Positions 46,177 through 56,000 of a stretch of 64,000 nucleotides of DNA are shown here, in pieces (position 1 is the stretch's first letter; each line of letters opens with the position of its first letter). The stretch is from DASPJR01 sp035628505 (GTDB taxonomy: Bacteria > Planctomycetota > SZUA-567 > H5-PLA8), in the NCBI GenBank assembly GCA_035628505.1, contig DASPJR010000038.1, forward strand, positions 1 through 64,000, read 5' to 3'. Under the pieces are notes generated by a model that saw only the letters and a list, made by a program, of their open reading frames with translations, was not told the origin of the DNA and ran no database searches. The position numbers were made by a program, and so were the translations under genes.

Positions 46177-47208
46177 ATGGGTCTTTTTGGGCGCAAGAAA
46201 AGCCTGCTGGGTCTGGATATCGGCTCCTCGTGTGTCAAAGCTGTCGAATTGACGCGCGTCGGCCAGAGTCTGGTGATCACAGGAATGGGCAAGGCTGAGG
46301 TCGAAGGACCGGAAGCCGCCGGCGAGGCCATCACCAAGGCGTTGAAAGAAGGCGGTATAAAAACCAAGCGCGTGGTCAGCTCGGTTTCCGGCCGCTCGGT
46401 CATCCACCGCCAGGTTCCCATGATGACGATTCCAGACGCCGAGCTCAAGCAGGCGATGGAATACGAAGCCGACAAATACATCCCCTTCGACGTCACCGAA
46501 GTCCAGCTTGATGCCAAGCGCCTTCAGGAAGGCGATGCCGTGTCGGCTTCGGGCACCGGGCAGATGAAAGTCCTGCTCGTGGCCGCCAAGAAAAACCTTA
46601 TCGATGAACACATCAATCTTCTCCAGTCCGTCGGCCTGAGCCCGGCGGTGATCGACGTCGACTTCCTTGCGCTGGGCAATGCTTTCGAACTACGCAACCT
46701 GAGCCTTGGCATCAACGATACTGAAGTGCGCGCGATGGTGGATATCGGTGCCAGCAAGAGCGATATCAATATCATGCGCGGAAATTCTTCCTTCTTTCAG
46801 CGCGAAATCTTCATGGGCGGAAACGACCTGACGGACGCGGTCGCCAAGCGCTTCGGCGAAGACCCCAAGGACGTCGAAAAGATGAAGAAGGATCCGGGTG
46901 GCGCGCTTGAGTCCATGCAGGACGCCATGCTTCCGGTGCTCGAAGACATCGGCAGCGAAATCCGGCTCTCGTTCGATTACCACGAAAATCAGTACGATCA
47001 GGAAGTGAAGGAAGTTTACATTTCGGGCGGATCGGTGCTGTTCCCTGGAATTGATACGATGCTGGCGCAGATTTTTAATCTGCCCGTCAAGATCTGGGAT
47101 CCGACGGAAGGCCTGGAGATCACGAGCTTCAATCCGGGCGGGATGGGTGGAGCCAATTCAGACATGGCGGTCGCGCTGGGACTGGCCAGCCGTATCCGCA
47201 ACATGTAA
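46177..47208 (+). CDS. pilM: PilM, actin-like type IV pilus assembly ATPase
   Basis: 343 residues. N-terminal PilN-binding and actin fold motifs: LLGLDIGSSCVKAVEL (phosphate 1), KRVVSSVSGRSVIHRQV, AMVDIGASKSDINI (phosphate 2), and EVYISGGSVLFPGI (adenosine). AMEYEADKYIPFDVTEV is a family signature. A ribosome site AGGGAG lies 7 nt before the ATG. It starts the pilM-N-O-P-Q run. PilM is cytoplasmic and binds the N-terminal IEINLLP tail of PilN at the inner membrane, coupling the machine to the outer-membrane secretin through PilO and PilP. Confidence 0.95.
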   Translation: MGLFGRKKSLLGLDIGSSCVKAVELTRVGQSLVITGMGKAEVEGPEAAGEAITKALKEGGIKTKRVVSSVSGRSVIHRQVPMMTIPDAELKQAMEYEADKYIPFDVTEVQLDAKRLQEGDAVSASGTGQMKVLLVAAKKNLIDEHINLLQSVGLSPAVIDVDFLALGNAFELRNLSLGINDTEVRAMVDIGASKSDINIMRGNSSFFQREIFMGGNDLTDAVAKRFGEDPKDVEKMKKDPGGALESMQDAMLPVLEDIGSEIRLSFDYHENQYDQEVKEVYISGGSVLFPGIDTMLAQIFNLPVKIWDPTEGLEITSFNPGGMGGANSDMAVALGLASRIRNM

Positions 47209-47217
47209 GCGGCACCG

Positions 47218-47239
47218 CCGCTCCGGAATTTCGGAGCGG
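47218..47239 (+). repeat. short intergenic hairpin between pilM and pilN
   Basis: CCGCTCCG / CGGAGCGG, a perfect 8-bp stem with loop GAATTT. Only a short A-rich stretch follows, so it is unlikely to terminate. It could stabilise or process the operon mRNA. Confidence 0.45.
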
Positions 47240-47271
47240 ACGAAAAAGACCCAGACGAGGTCCTTTAAGCA

Positions 47272-47994
47272 ATGATAGAGATTAATCTACTTCCCGAAGA
47301 GATGCGGCAGACCGAAGGCACGCCGCCGGCGCGACTGGCCACCATTCTTGTTGGTGTCGTGGCCGCGACCGTGATCAGCTTCTTCGTCGCAAAGTTCTGG
47401 CTGGTTGAAATCCCGAACATGAAGGGTGAGATCAAGAACCGCAAGGTTGAAATCGAAGCTCTCAAGAAGCGCAAAGAGGAAGTGGAGAAGACGATTGCGG
47501 CGATCGATGCTCTCAAGCAGAAGGTCGATACGCTCGACAAGCTGATCCAGAGCCGCGTGCGCTTTGCCCGCATTCTCGACCGCCTCTGCGACGCCGTGCC
47601 GCCCGATGGCGCCTGGTTCCGTTCCTTCAATGTGGTTGCCGACAACACCGCGTCTTCAGGACTTCCTGGTGCCGGCAAGCGCTACAAGATCAATCTTTCA
47701 GGTTACACCACCGGCGAAACGGATCTCGATCAGGCTCAGCGTCTGTTCGATCTGATGACCCGGCTGGAGAAAGAGTTCCGTGAACGCGACGTGGATGCGA
47801 AGACGGGCGTGAATATGTTCCTGTCAGCGAAGTTTGACCGCGTCACGCTGGTGAACCGTGGAGCGACAACGATTCCCGCTCCTCAGCTCAACGACAAAGA
47901 AAAGAAGCTGCTTAAGGCTCTCAAGATTCCCACGAACGGGATGGACTTTGTGCTGACGATGGGCTTTGAAATGCGCTCCCCGACAGCGCAGTAA
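47272..47994 (+). CDS. pilN: PilN, pilus alignment-complex protein
   Basis: 240 residues. The N-terminus MIEINLLPEEMR is the conserved PilM-binding INLLP motif. One transmembrane helix (about 21-42, ATILVGVVAATVISFFVAKFW) is followed by a coiled coil (about 50-95) and a periplasmic alpha/beta domain (about 105-235), the usual PilN architecture. Short gap to pilM (63 nt) and to pilO (41 nt). It would be a bitopic inner-membrane protein paired with PilO. Confidence 0.93.
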   Translation: MIEINLLPEEMRQTEGTPPARLATILVGVVAATVISFFVAKFWLVEIPNMKGEIKNRKVEIEALKKRKEEVEKTIAAIDALKQKVDTLDKLIQSRVRFARILDRLCDAVPPDGAWFRSFNVVADNTASSGLPGAGKRYKINLSGYTTGETDLDQAQRLFDLMTRLEKEFRERDVDAKTGVNMFLSAKFDRVTLVNRGATTIPAPQLNDKEKKLLKALKIPTNGMDFVLTMGFEMRSPTAQ

Positions 47995-48035
47995 GCAGTT
48001 GAATAAACGTTCGCAACGCACAAAAGGAACTGACA

Positions 48036-48614
48036 ATGGCTGCCAACGACTGGTCCGAACGAACGCGAATGATCGTCACGATCGCCGTGGTGCTCGTGGT
48101 GAATGCTGCGCTCGGCGGTGGCTTTTATTACATCCATGGTGAATGGCAGAAGCTTGAAAAGGAACATAAAGCTCTGCTGGGCGAAAAGAAGCAGCTCGAA
48201 GAATTCGTGAAACAGGGCGATACCAAGACCCTGGAACTCAAGCAACTCACCGAGCGCTTCAAGGAGCAGGAACGCCAGCTGCCCGAACAGGACGAAGTGG
48301 CGCAGTTGAGCCTGGACGTTCAGAAAGTTTCCAACGATTCAAAATGCGCGCTGAAAAGCTTCATCGCTTCCGGCACCAGCGGTGGAGGCGACTTCAGCGC
48401 CAGCTACACGCGCCAGGTCTGGAGAACGAAATTCGAAGGCGACTTCATGGGCTGGTGCAAGTTGATGAACAAACTCGAAGAAGAATTTCCGCGCTTTCTC
48501 GCATTCGAGGGGCTTTCGATCATGCCCAAGAATTCAGGCGTTGTTCTCTCCGGCTCGCAGCACGAGATCAACGTGGATCTGGTCACTTACAAATACAACC
48601 GGCCGCAGCAGTGA
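48036..48614 (+). CDS. pilO: PilO, pilus alignment-complex protein
   Basis: 192 residues. One transmembrane helix (about 13-30, IVTIAVVLVVNAALGGGF) and a coiled coil (about 35-80), then a periplasmic ferredoxin-like domain. The pattern QERQLPEQDEVAQLSLDVQK (about 77-100) and KFEGDFMGWCKLMNKLEEEF are typical of PilO. Together with PilN it spans the inner membrane. The next gene begins 11 nt after its stop. Confidence 0.9.
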   Translation: MAANDWSERTRMIVTIAVVLVVNAALGGGFYYIHGEWQKLEKEHKALLGEKKQLEEFVKQGDTKTLELKQLTERFKEQERQLPEQDEVAQLSLDVQKVSNDSKCALKSFIASGTSGGGDFSASYTRQVWRTKFEGDFMGWCKLMNKLEEEFPRFLAFEGLSIMPKNSGVVLSGSQHEINVDLVTYKYNRPQQ

Positions 48615-48625
48615 GGTCAGAAGCC

Positions 48626-49393
48626 ATGGCGTATAAGAATACAGAGAGGCGCGAGAAGCTCTTCGCGACGATGCTGGCGGCAGTGCTGCTGCTGTGCATC
48701 AGCGGAAGCGTTCGCGCGGGTGAGCCGGTGGTTCCACCGCCCGATCCCGGAACTGGCGCGGCAGCTGAGCCGGCGGCACAGCCGGACAAGAAAAACGACA
48801 AGTGGATTTTCGATCCGCGCGGGCGCCGCGATCCGTTTACCTTTTCCATCACACCCAAGATCGGTGATGATTCGGGATCGACCACGCCCGGCGTGGATAA
48901 GCCGACTGAACCGGGAAAAGTCGACATCGATCCCAAGCTGATCATCGCCAAACAGAAGGAAGCTGAAAACCTCTACAACGAAGCTGAAATCGGCTTTCTC
49001 GAGGTAGGCCAGGAAGGCCACGCCATTGAAGTCATTGCAAAATGTGATGCGGGCATGAAGGTTTTTGCCGATACACCCAACGCGGGAACTGTTCCCGAAT
49101 GGCAACCGGTGCGTAACAGGCTTGAAGCGCTGCGCAAAGCCGCTGAACGCATGAAAATGCGACAGGATTCGCGCAAAAAGTTTGATGAAAGCAACATGCG
49201 CCTGACTGGCATTGTTGCGCGCGATCGCGGTTCACGGGCCATCGTGAACGGGGAGCGTGTCGGCAAAGGGGACCTTGTCACGTCAGGCGAGAATTACGTT
49301 GTGTCTGTCGATGACATCCAGCAGGATCAGGTGATTCTGGTGACGCCGGAAAGCTTCAAGGTGAAGTTAACCTGGTCTGAAATAGCAAAATAG
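48626..49393 (+). CDS. pilP: PilP-like periplasmic protein
   Basis: 255 residues from ATG at 48626. A GAGG ribosome site overlaps the end of pilO, and a longer frame from 48344 lies inside pilO and is rejected. Signal peptide about 1-31 (LLLCISGSVRAGE). The motif FDPRGRRDPFTFSIT is like the GRRDPF of PilP. The C-terminal part (RLTGIVARDRGSRAIVNGER, VGKGDLVTSGENYVVSVDDIQ) fits the PilP beta domain that docks with the secretin. A central helical insert (about 100-170) is longer than in usual PilP. Assigned on position between PilO and the secretin plus these motifs. Confidence 0.82.
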   Translation: MAYKNTERREKLFATMLAAVLLLCISGSVRAGEPVVPPPDPGTGAAAEPAAQPDKKNDKWIFDPRGRRDPFTFSITPKIGDDSGSTTPGVDKPTEPGKVDIDPKLIIAKQKEAENLYNEAEIGFLEVGQEGHAIEVIAKCDAGMKVFADTPNAGTVPEWQPVRNRLEALRKAAERMKMRQDSRKKFDESNMRLTGIVARDRGSRAIVNGERVGKGDLVTSGENYVVSVDDIQQDQVILVTPESFKVKLTWSEIAK

Positions 49394-49395
49394 TA

Positions 49396-49423
49396 ATGAC
49401 AGAAGAATAAAGCGCGATATACT
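49396..49423 (+). promoter_or_regulatory. possible internal promoter before the secretin gene
   Basis: ATGACA (49396-49401), 16-nt spacer, TATACT (49418-49423). It lies just after pilP and about 80 nt before the secretin start, so pilQ may be partly independent. Confidence 0.4.
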
Positions 49424-49504
49424 CGTGCTTTCTTTTAAAAAGGGAGAAGGGTCATTCCACGGTAAAGAGTGGGATGATCATTCGCTGGGGGGCAGGAGGG
49501 GCCT

Positions 49505-51442
49505 TTGGTTGAGGGGATGACGTTCACTCGCGTGCACGCTATGCGCCATGCGTGGCGATCGCACGCATTGCTTGCTCTATTGCTTCTTCTCGGCGTCGCC
49601 GCCAGCAGCTTGCTGCGAGCGGAGGAAGAAGCTCCGGTTCTTGTTCCCAAAAGAGTAGAAGCCGTGACAGGCGCAGGTGTCGGCGAAAGCACTGCCAAGA
49701 CATCAGGTGCCTTCATTTCTCTTGAAGTGAACGAGCGCCCGCTCAAGCAGGTGCTTGATTATCTTTCCACCGTCAGCAACAAGAACATCCGCGTCAAGCG
49801 CGACAAGGACAACAAGCTCCTGGTCACGTTCAAGCTCGAGAACGTCACCTACCGCGCCATCCTCGACTTTATCGCCCGCAAGTACGGCATGATCGTCGAT
49901 GATACGATGATCGCGCAGAACATCATCTGGCTTGAGACGCCCGAAAAAGTCTCGATGGTGTTCAATAATGCCGACGTTCGCGACGTGATCAATACAATTG
50001 CGATTCAGTCCAACGCCAATGTGGTGATCGACTCGGAAGTCACGGGTACGGTCTCCATGCGCCTTGAAAACGTGCCGTGGAAGGATGCGCTGAGCATCGT
50101 CGTCCGCACGCTCGATAAGGTGCTGGTCGACGAGCCCAACAATGTCATCCGCATCACCACGCCTGGAAAAATCGCCACTCAGCACGATATCCGCATCTTC
50201 CGCCTGGCGTACCTGTCGCCGGAAGGCTCGCGCTATACTGCTGTGCTCACCAGCGATTTTACAAAGCGCGAAGAATCGCGCGACGGCGGTGGTGCCAATG
50301 CTCAGGTAGTCGGCCAATCGTTGATCGACGTGCTTCTCAAGATGCGCACGCCGCAGGGACAGATCTCCTTCGAAAAGCGCACCAACACAATTATTGTCCG
50401 CGACACATCAACGGCGCTGGACCAGATGCAGTCGATCATCTCCAAGCTTGATATTCCGCCCAAGCAGGTGCATGTGGCCGTCAAACTCGTGCAGCTCGAC
50501 GATGGAGATTCGGAGCGGCTGGGCATCGACTGGGGCGAAGGTATCCGCTTCCAGGTCACTCCAGTTCAGAACTGGCTCTCGGCGTTCCCCTTCGACGTCA
50601 CCAACGGCCTGTCGCGCTCGCTGCTCGGCGACTTGGCAATCTCGCCTGGTACGCGGCGCGTCGTGGATCCGCTGACCGGTGGGGTGGCCTCCACAAACGA
50701 TATTTTTTCACTCCGCCGTGGCGTAAACACCCAGGGCGGCAGCCTCGACGTGACGACCACGAACTCGGTGTCACTGGGCAGCATGGGCTTTCAGAACATG
50801 CAGGCAACGCTGGAAATGATCCGCAACAAGACCCGTGGCCGCATCATCCAGGCTCCGCAGATTGTAACTCTGGACAACGAAGAAGCGACCATCCAGGTCG
50901 GACAGCTCATCCGTTACGCGGAAACCATCGTGTCCAACACGGAAGGCGGCGGAAACGTCGGCGGTTTCCGCGAAGCGGCCGGTTCGCCTCTGAAGCTCGG
51001 CTTCCAGCTCCTGGTGATCGCGCATGTGACCGGGCCTGAAAACAACATCCTGATGACGATCGTTCCCAAGACTGAGAACTTCCAGGGCTTTGAAACGTTC
51101 GGCTCGGGCGCCAGCCAGCTGCGCCTGCCGCAGACGACTCAGAGCATCGTGGTGACGAAGATGATGCTGCGCAACGGCGAAACAGGCGTCATCGGCGGCA
51201 TGAAGGAAGAGACCGAAAACTTCGCTGAGCGCAAAGTACCGATCTTCGGAGACATTCCGTTTATCGGCCATCTGTTCAAGCACAAGACGAAGGATGTCAA
51301 CGCGCGCAACCTGCTGGTGTTCGTGACGCCGACGATCATCGACTTCTACGAAACCGGCACGTTTGAGAAGGATCTGGAAAAGTTCAAAGCCGATTGGGCC
51401 AAGCCGTTCACCGCACTGGGCGAAGAAGAGGCCGGTCGCTGA
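49505..51442 (+). CDS. pilQ: PilQ/GspD-family outer-membrane secretin
   Basis: 645 residues from TTG at 49505, which has AGGAGG about 6 nt upstream. ATG codons at 49517 and 49541 lack good ribosome sites. Signal peptide in the first 38 residues (HALLALLLLLGVAASSLLRA). Periplasmic N0/STN-like domain (about 75-145) and N1-type domain (VSMVFNNADVRDVINTIAIQ, about 155-235) precede a long secretin core. The core has RGRIIQAPQIVTLDNEEATI (about 445), TIVPKTENF, and the closing signature VPIFGDIPFIGHLFKHKTKD (about 575-595), then LLVFVTPTIID. It would form the outer-membrane channel for the pilus or pseudopilus. Confidence 0.95.
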   Translation: MVEGMTFTRVHAMRHAWRSHALLALLLLLGVAASSLLRAEEEAPVLVPKRVEAVTGAGVGESTAKTSGAFISLEVNERPLKQVLDYLSTVSNKNIRVKRDKDNKLLVTFKLENVTYRAILDFIARKYGMIVDDTMIAQNIIWLETPEKVSMVFNNADVRDVINTIAIQSNANVVIDSEVTGTVSMRLENVPWKDALSIVVRTLDKVLVDEPNNVIRITTPGKIATQHDIRIFRLAYLSPEGSRYTAVLTSDFTKREESRDGGGANAQVVGQSLIDVLLKMRTPQGQISFEKRTNTIIVRDTSTALDQMQSIISKLDIPPKQVHVAVKLVQLDDGDSERLGIDWGEGIRFQVTPVQNWLSAFPFDVTNGLSRSLLGDLAISPGTRRVVDPLTGGVASTNDIFSLRRGVNTQGGSLDVTTTNSVSLGSMGFQNMQATLEMIRNKTRGRIIQAPQIVTLDNEEATIQVGQLIRYAETIVSNTEGGGNVGGFREAAGSPLKLGFQLLVIAHVTGPENNILMTIVPKTENFQGFETFGSGASQLRLPQTTQSIVVTKMMLRNGETGVIGGMKEETENFAERKVPIFGDIPFIGHLFKHKTKDVNARNLLVFVTPTIIDFYETGTFEKDLEKFKADWAKPFTALGEEEAGR

Positions 51443-51468
51443 ACTTTAATCTGGTTGATGATGAAAGC

Positions 51469-51505
51469 GCGGGCGCGGTGCACTGTCACCGCGCCCGCTT
51501 GTTTT
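51469..51505 (+). terminator. Rho-independent terminator after pilQ
   Basis: Perfect 12-bp stem (GCGGGCGCGGTG / CACCGCGCCCGC) around a CACTGT loop, followed by TTGTTTT. It closes the pil operon. Confidence 0.88.
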
Positions 51506-51994
51506 CAACACAATGTATTTTATTTCTTTTGACTTATTGGCTTGACCCGACAGCGCCTTCGGCGAAAGTAACACCTGCGAAAATGGCGCCGGTGATTGGC
51601 GAGGCGCGGGAACACAGATTGAGGCAGACCGGGCGCAATTTGGCGCCGAATGTCTGCATGGAAAACAGCGCCAGAGATGGTTTTAAGATCAGACACGGGG
51701 CACGCGATGAAGAGCTGTTCTCTTCAACGGAACGCGGGCCCTGGATGGTAAAATAAGGGCCCGGGGCGTTCCCGGTCCGCAAAGTAGCTGCTGAATAGGG
51801 ACACGGCAACTCAAGCCGTGCGCGCTACTTGACTCGTTTGGGCAAGATGGGTTTTTCGCGCGAACAAGGCCGGTGAGTCAGGACAGGCGGCGCGCCGCGG
51901 GGCCGGAATTTCCGGACGGGCGGCGCCGGCTGTAGAGTGACTCCGGCAGGCCGTTCCAGGCCTGCCCCGACCGGAGGCTTCTTTAGACGCTGCG
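51506..51994 (+). other. 489-bp intergenic stretch without a recognisable gene
   Basis: No frame here has a ribosome site and family-like product. A long frame from 51394 begins inside pilQ and has no family features. A compound inverted repeat (GGCAGGCC / GGCCTGCC, 51945-51966, flanked by CTCCGG and CCGGAG) lies just before the DUF2344 start and could fold in the leader. Confidence 0.5.
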
Positions 51995-52771
51995 ATGATC
52001 CAGCAAAAGGTAGAAATCCGCTTCGAAAAGGGTGAAGCGATCCGCTTCATCTCACACCATGATCTTATGCGCGCGATCATGCGCGCCGTGCGCCGGGCCG
52101 CTTTGCCGGTGCGTTTGACCGAGGGATTCAATCCCCGGCCGCGCATCGTCTTTCCCGTCGCGCTCGAAGTCGGTGTGGCATCCCTGGACGAAGCCGCGGA
52201 AATCGAACTCACACAATGTTTGGAACCCCACATTATCTTCGATCGTCTGGCGTCCTCTTTTCCCCCGGGTCTGGTTCTGAAGGCAGTGAAGGAAGTTCCG
52301 CCGCGCCGGGCGGGGCAGATTCCGCTGCGGATCCGCTACCGCCTGCATCTGAAGGAAGCGAATCTGGAAGTGACTCCGGAGAGTCTGAAGGAAATGCTTC
52401 AGGCTCCAGCGCTTCCCTTCGCTCGGCCGCGGGAAAAGGGAACGCAAAACGTGGATCTAAGGCCGGCTCTTCTGGATCTAAATCGCGCGGACGACGGCGA
52501 CCTGCTCGTGGACGTCCGTCCAAGTCAAAAGGGATCGGCGCGGCCGCTGGAAGTGCTGAGCCTGCTGACGAAACAGCCGCTGAGCCAGATGAAAAAAGTG
52601 AGAGTGACGAAGCTGCTGATGGAACTGCAGCCAGCTCCGGAGATGACCGAGCAGCAGTTGAAGGAGAGGGAGCTTCTGCTGGAGAGGGAGCGGATGAGTC
52701 TGGAGAACGAACCGCCGCAGGATCTCCAGCCGCAGAATTCCCAAGCGCAGGATCCGGTGAGCCCTCCGTAA
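51995..52771 (+). CDS. TIGR03936/DUF2344 radical-SAM-linked protein
   Basis: 258 residues. The opening KVEIRFEKGEAIRFISHHDL and the following RRAALPVRLTEGFNPRPRIV are the DUF2344 signature, including the conserved 'SHLDLxR' and 'GFNPRP' type motifs. The C-terminal PLEVLSLL is also typical. It is usually encoded downstream of a TIGR03960 radical SAM gene, which is not found directly upstream here, and next to rng and rplU, which is the case. Its last 556 nt overlap an open frame of RNase E/G. Third-position GC is high in the DUF2344 frame right up to its stop, so this frame is the real one here. Confidence 0.88.
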   Translation: MIQQKVEIRFEKGEAIRFISHHDLMRAIMRAVRRAALPVRLTEGFNPRPRIVFPVALEVGVASLDEAAEIELTQCLEPHIIFDRLASSFPPGLVLKAVKEVPPRRAGQIPLRIRYRLHLKEANLEVTPESLKEMLQAPALPFARPREKGTQNVDLRPALLDLNRADDGDLLVDVRPSQKGSARPLEVLSLLTKQPLSQMKKVRVTKLLMELQPAPEMTEQQLKERELLLERERMSLENEPPQDLQPQNSQAQDPVSPP

Positions 52772-53058
52772 GCGCACCGCCTCCGGCGCCCCAAGCCAGT
52801 CCTGCTGAAACCCGGACGTCCGAAGCGCATGCCGCATCCGAGCCGGCAGAGCGTGTCGTTGCTTCCGGCGAAGATAACGACGATGGCGGCGACGAGTATG
52901 AAGATGAATCGCCGCAGCCGCAGAGCGCTTTACCGCAGCCTAGCCCCGATGATCTGGCCGCCGATGAAGCCGCAGCGCGCCGTGCCAGCCAGATCGTAAG
53001 CGGATTGCTGCAGGTCAGCACGCCTGGAGGAACCGTTCCGTTCCAGCACGTCAAACCG

Positions 53059-56000
53059 ATGATTCATGGACAGACCGGCCACACGCAGCATGAAGGCGGT
53101 GGACGGCGCCGCCGCCGCCGGCGACGTGGCCGCGGCGACCGCGGTGAGCGTGGAGAGCGCGATAACCGCGGCCAGCAGCAGCATGGCCAGCATCAGCATG
53201 GCCAGCATCAGCACGGCCAGCATCAGCACGGACAGCAGCGGCAGCCCTACTCGCAACAGCAGCCTTCCGGCCAGCATCGACAGGATTCGCGCGAGCAACA
53301 GCCGCGCCCGCAGTACACCGCGCCTGCAGCACAGCCCCAACAGCCTCAGCCTCAGCCTCAGCAGCAGCAGCAGATTGCTGCAACGCCTCCGGCAGAGACT
53401 GTTCAGAGTTTTATTGCGCCGCAAGTAGACCTTCCGGCGGCTGCACAGGCGGCTCCTATTCCGGTTGAAGCCGATGTGTCAGCCGAGACGACTGTTCTGC
53501 AGCCGGCGATCGTTGGAGATGCTTCGAACACGGCATCCGCTGCGCTTACGGTTGTCACGACCGCGCCATCTGAAGGAATTGCTCCTGCAGCCGGCGAAGC
53601 GCCCGCTGTGGCAGTCGCGCCGCAGACGCCGCGTCCGCAGCAGCAGCGTAACGAGCGAAACGATCGCAATCAGCGCGGCTCGGGACGCTGGCGCGAATCG
53701 ACTCTGGAGAGCTCTTCAGTTTCGCCGCAGAACGCTCCGCCGGCAATGCGCAAGGTTGTGCTGCTCAACGCCACTGAGCCTGGCGAGATCCGGGTCGCAA
53801 TTCTCGAGAACAATGAGCTGGCCGAAATTTTCATGGAACGCAAGAGCCATGGACAGCAGGCCGGCAATATATACAAGGGGCGCGTCGTTAACGTGGAGCC
53901 CTCGCTGCAGGCCGCGTTCGTGGACCTGGGCGCTGAGCGCAACGGATTCCTGCACGCGTCGGACTGCATTCCTCCCGATGGCGGTTACAGCGACGTCGTC
54001 ACAAAGCTCCCGCCGCGAGGAAATCGTGACGGGCGGGACAATCGAAACAATCAGAACCGTCAATCGTCGCAATCGCAATCTTCACAGCAGCAGCCCGCGC
54101 GAGTAGAACCGCCGACTCCTGCACCCGTTGCTTCCTCTGCCGAAAACGTCCAGCCTGCTCCTGCCGGCGTAACCGCAATGCCTGCCGGACAGCCGGTGAC
54201 TGCCGCAGTGGTGCCGACGAATGGACAACCGGTTTTCAATGGTGGCCAGGGTAATAACAAACGCCGGCGCCGCCGCCGTGGCGGACGTGGCCGCTCTGGC
54301 CGTGGCCGGCCAATGGGTCCGGCGCCGATGCTTGCGCCAGCGCCGGGTCAGGCACCTGCCGCCGTCAGCACGCCGGCCGCCCAGGAAAATGTGCCGGCTC
54401 AGACGACTGATGCCGCACCCCAAACGCCTGCCGCTCAACCGTCCTCCTCGAGCGAAACTCCGGCGCCCGTGTCCGCTGTTGAAAATGAAATCGGACTGCC
54501 GCCGAGCGAAGCTGATGGTCGGGGCAACGTTCCGCCCACGGCTGCGCCCTCCGCCGATATCAGTGAAGGCACTGGTGGAACGACGGACGAAGACGACTTT
54601 GACGATGATCTGAATGCCGCGCCTGAGGCCGATGTGCCGCCTGCTGTAACGAGTGCCGAAGACGCTGATGACGCCAATTCCAGCGACGAGGACGACGGCG
54701 AAGACGACGAAGAGGACGCCCTCGAAGGCACAGCCGATTCAACTGAAGCGATCAGCGCCGCACCCGTACAGGATACAACTCCAGCGCACGACGACGCCGC
54801 ACCATCCCCTGCCGCATCTGCAGAAGAGATGGGTACCGCTCAGGAATCGCTGAGTCCATCGACAGGCAACGCACAGGACGTGGCGCAGACGCAGCCTGAC
54901 GAAAGTGCCAACGTGAAGCTGGACGAAGCGGCAGATCTGGATACGGCTTCGGCCGAGAGAAATCCAATTGAGACGCTTCACCGGCGCGGCACGGACATCG
55001 AAGAAAACTTCGCCCAGGAAATGGGCGTGCCAGAGCCTGAGAACGCCGGATCTGCAGAAGCGGAAACCGATTCTTCCGAAGCGGAAACCGATTCTTCCGA
55101 AGAGGCCTCCGGCGGACCAGCCGACGTCAGCGACAGCGCCGCGGTGGCCACAGAGACTGCTGCAAGCGCTGGAACTGAGGTTGCTGCGCAGGCCATGGAA
55201 GCACTGCCCATTCCCGCGCCCGGTCAGCCTGCGCCGGTGCTGGCCCCGCGCGAACAGCATCGTGGCGGCGGACGAAGCGGACGCGAACGGCCGCATGACC
55301 GCCGCTACACAATTCAGGAAATGCTGCGTGAAGGTCAGGAAGTTTTGATCCAGGTCGCGAAGGAAGGCATTGGCCAGAAGGGCCCGGCACTTACGACATA
55401 TATCAGCATTCCCGGCCGCTACCTGGTGCTGATGCCGGCCGTTCAGCGGCTGGGCGTCTCGAAGCGCATTGAAAACGAAGAACAGCGCCGCGCACTGAAA
55501 GACGCACTCGCCCAGATCAACCCGCCGGACGATATGGGCGTGATTGTGCGCACGGCCGGAACCGGCCGCTCGAAAGACGAACTCCAGCGTGACATGAATT
55601 ACCTCATGAATGTCTGGGAGAACATGAAGAAGAAGGCGCGTGTCACGAAAGCGCCAAATCTGATTTACCAGGAAGGCGACGTCGTCACCCGCGTCTTCCG
55701 CGACGTGATCACTGACGACGTCACGGAAATTGTGATTGACGATCCGGTGGTCCTGGAGCGTGCGCGCGAGTTTGTCCGCGAGACCTCTCCGGGCAACGAA
55801 CACAAGCTTAAGCTCTATTCAGATGCCGAGCCGCTCTTTCACAAGTACGGCGTCGAGCAGCAGCTGCAGCGTCTGTTCAACCGCAAGGTGAACCTGCGCA
55901 GCGGCGGTTCGATCGTTATCGAGCAGACCGAAGCGCTGGTAGCGATCGACGTCAACACCGGCCGCTTCCGCGAAAAGCGCAACCAGGACGACACGATTCT

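Noticed and set aside
51394..51756. 120-residue frame after pilQ
   Set aside because: It starts inside pilQ, crosses the terminator and has no ribosome site or family motif.
52216..52771. RNase E/G starting at ATG 52216
   Set aside because: It has no ribosome site and would overlap DUF2344 by 556 nt. Codon third-position use supports the DUF2344 frame there.
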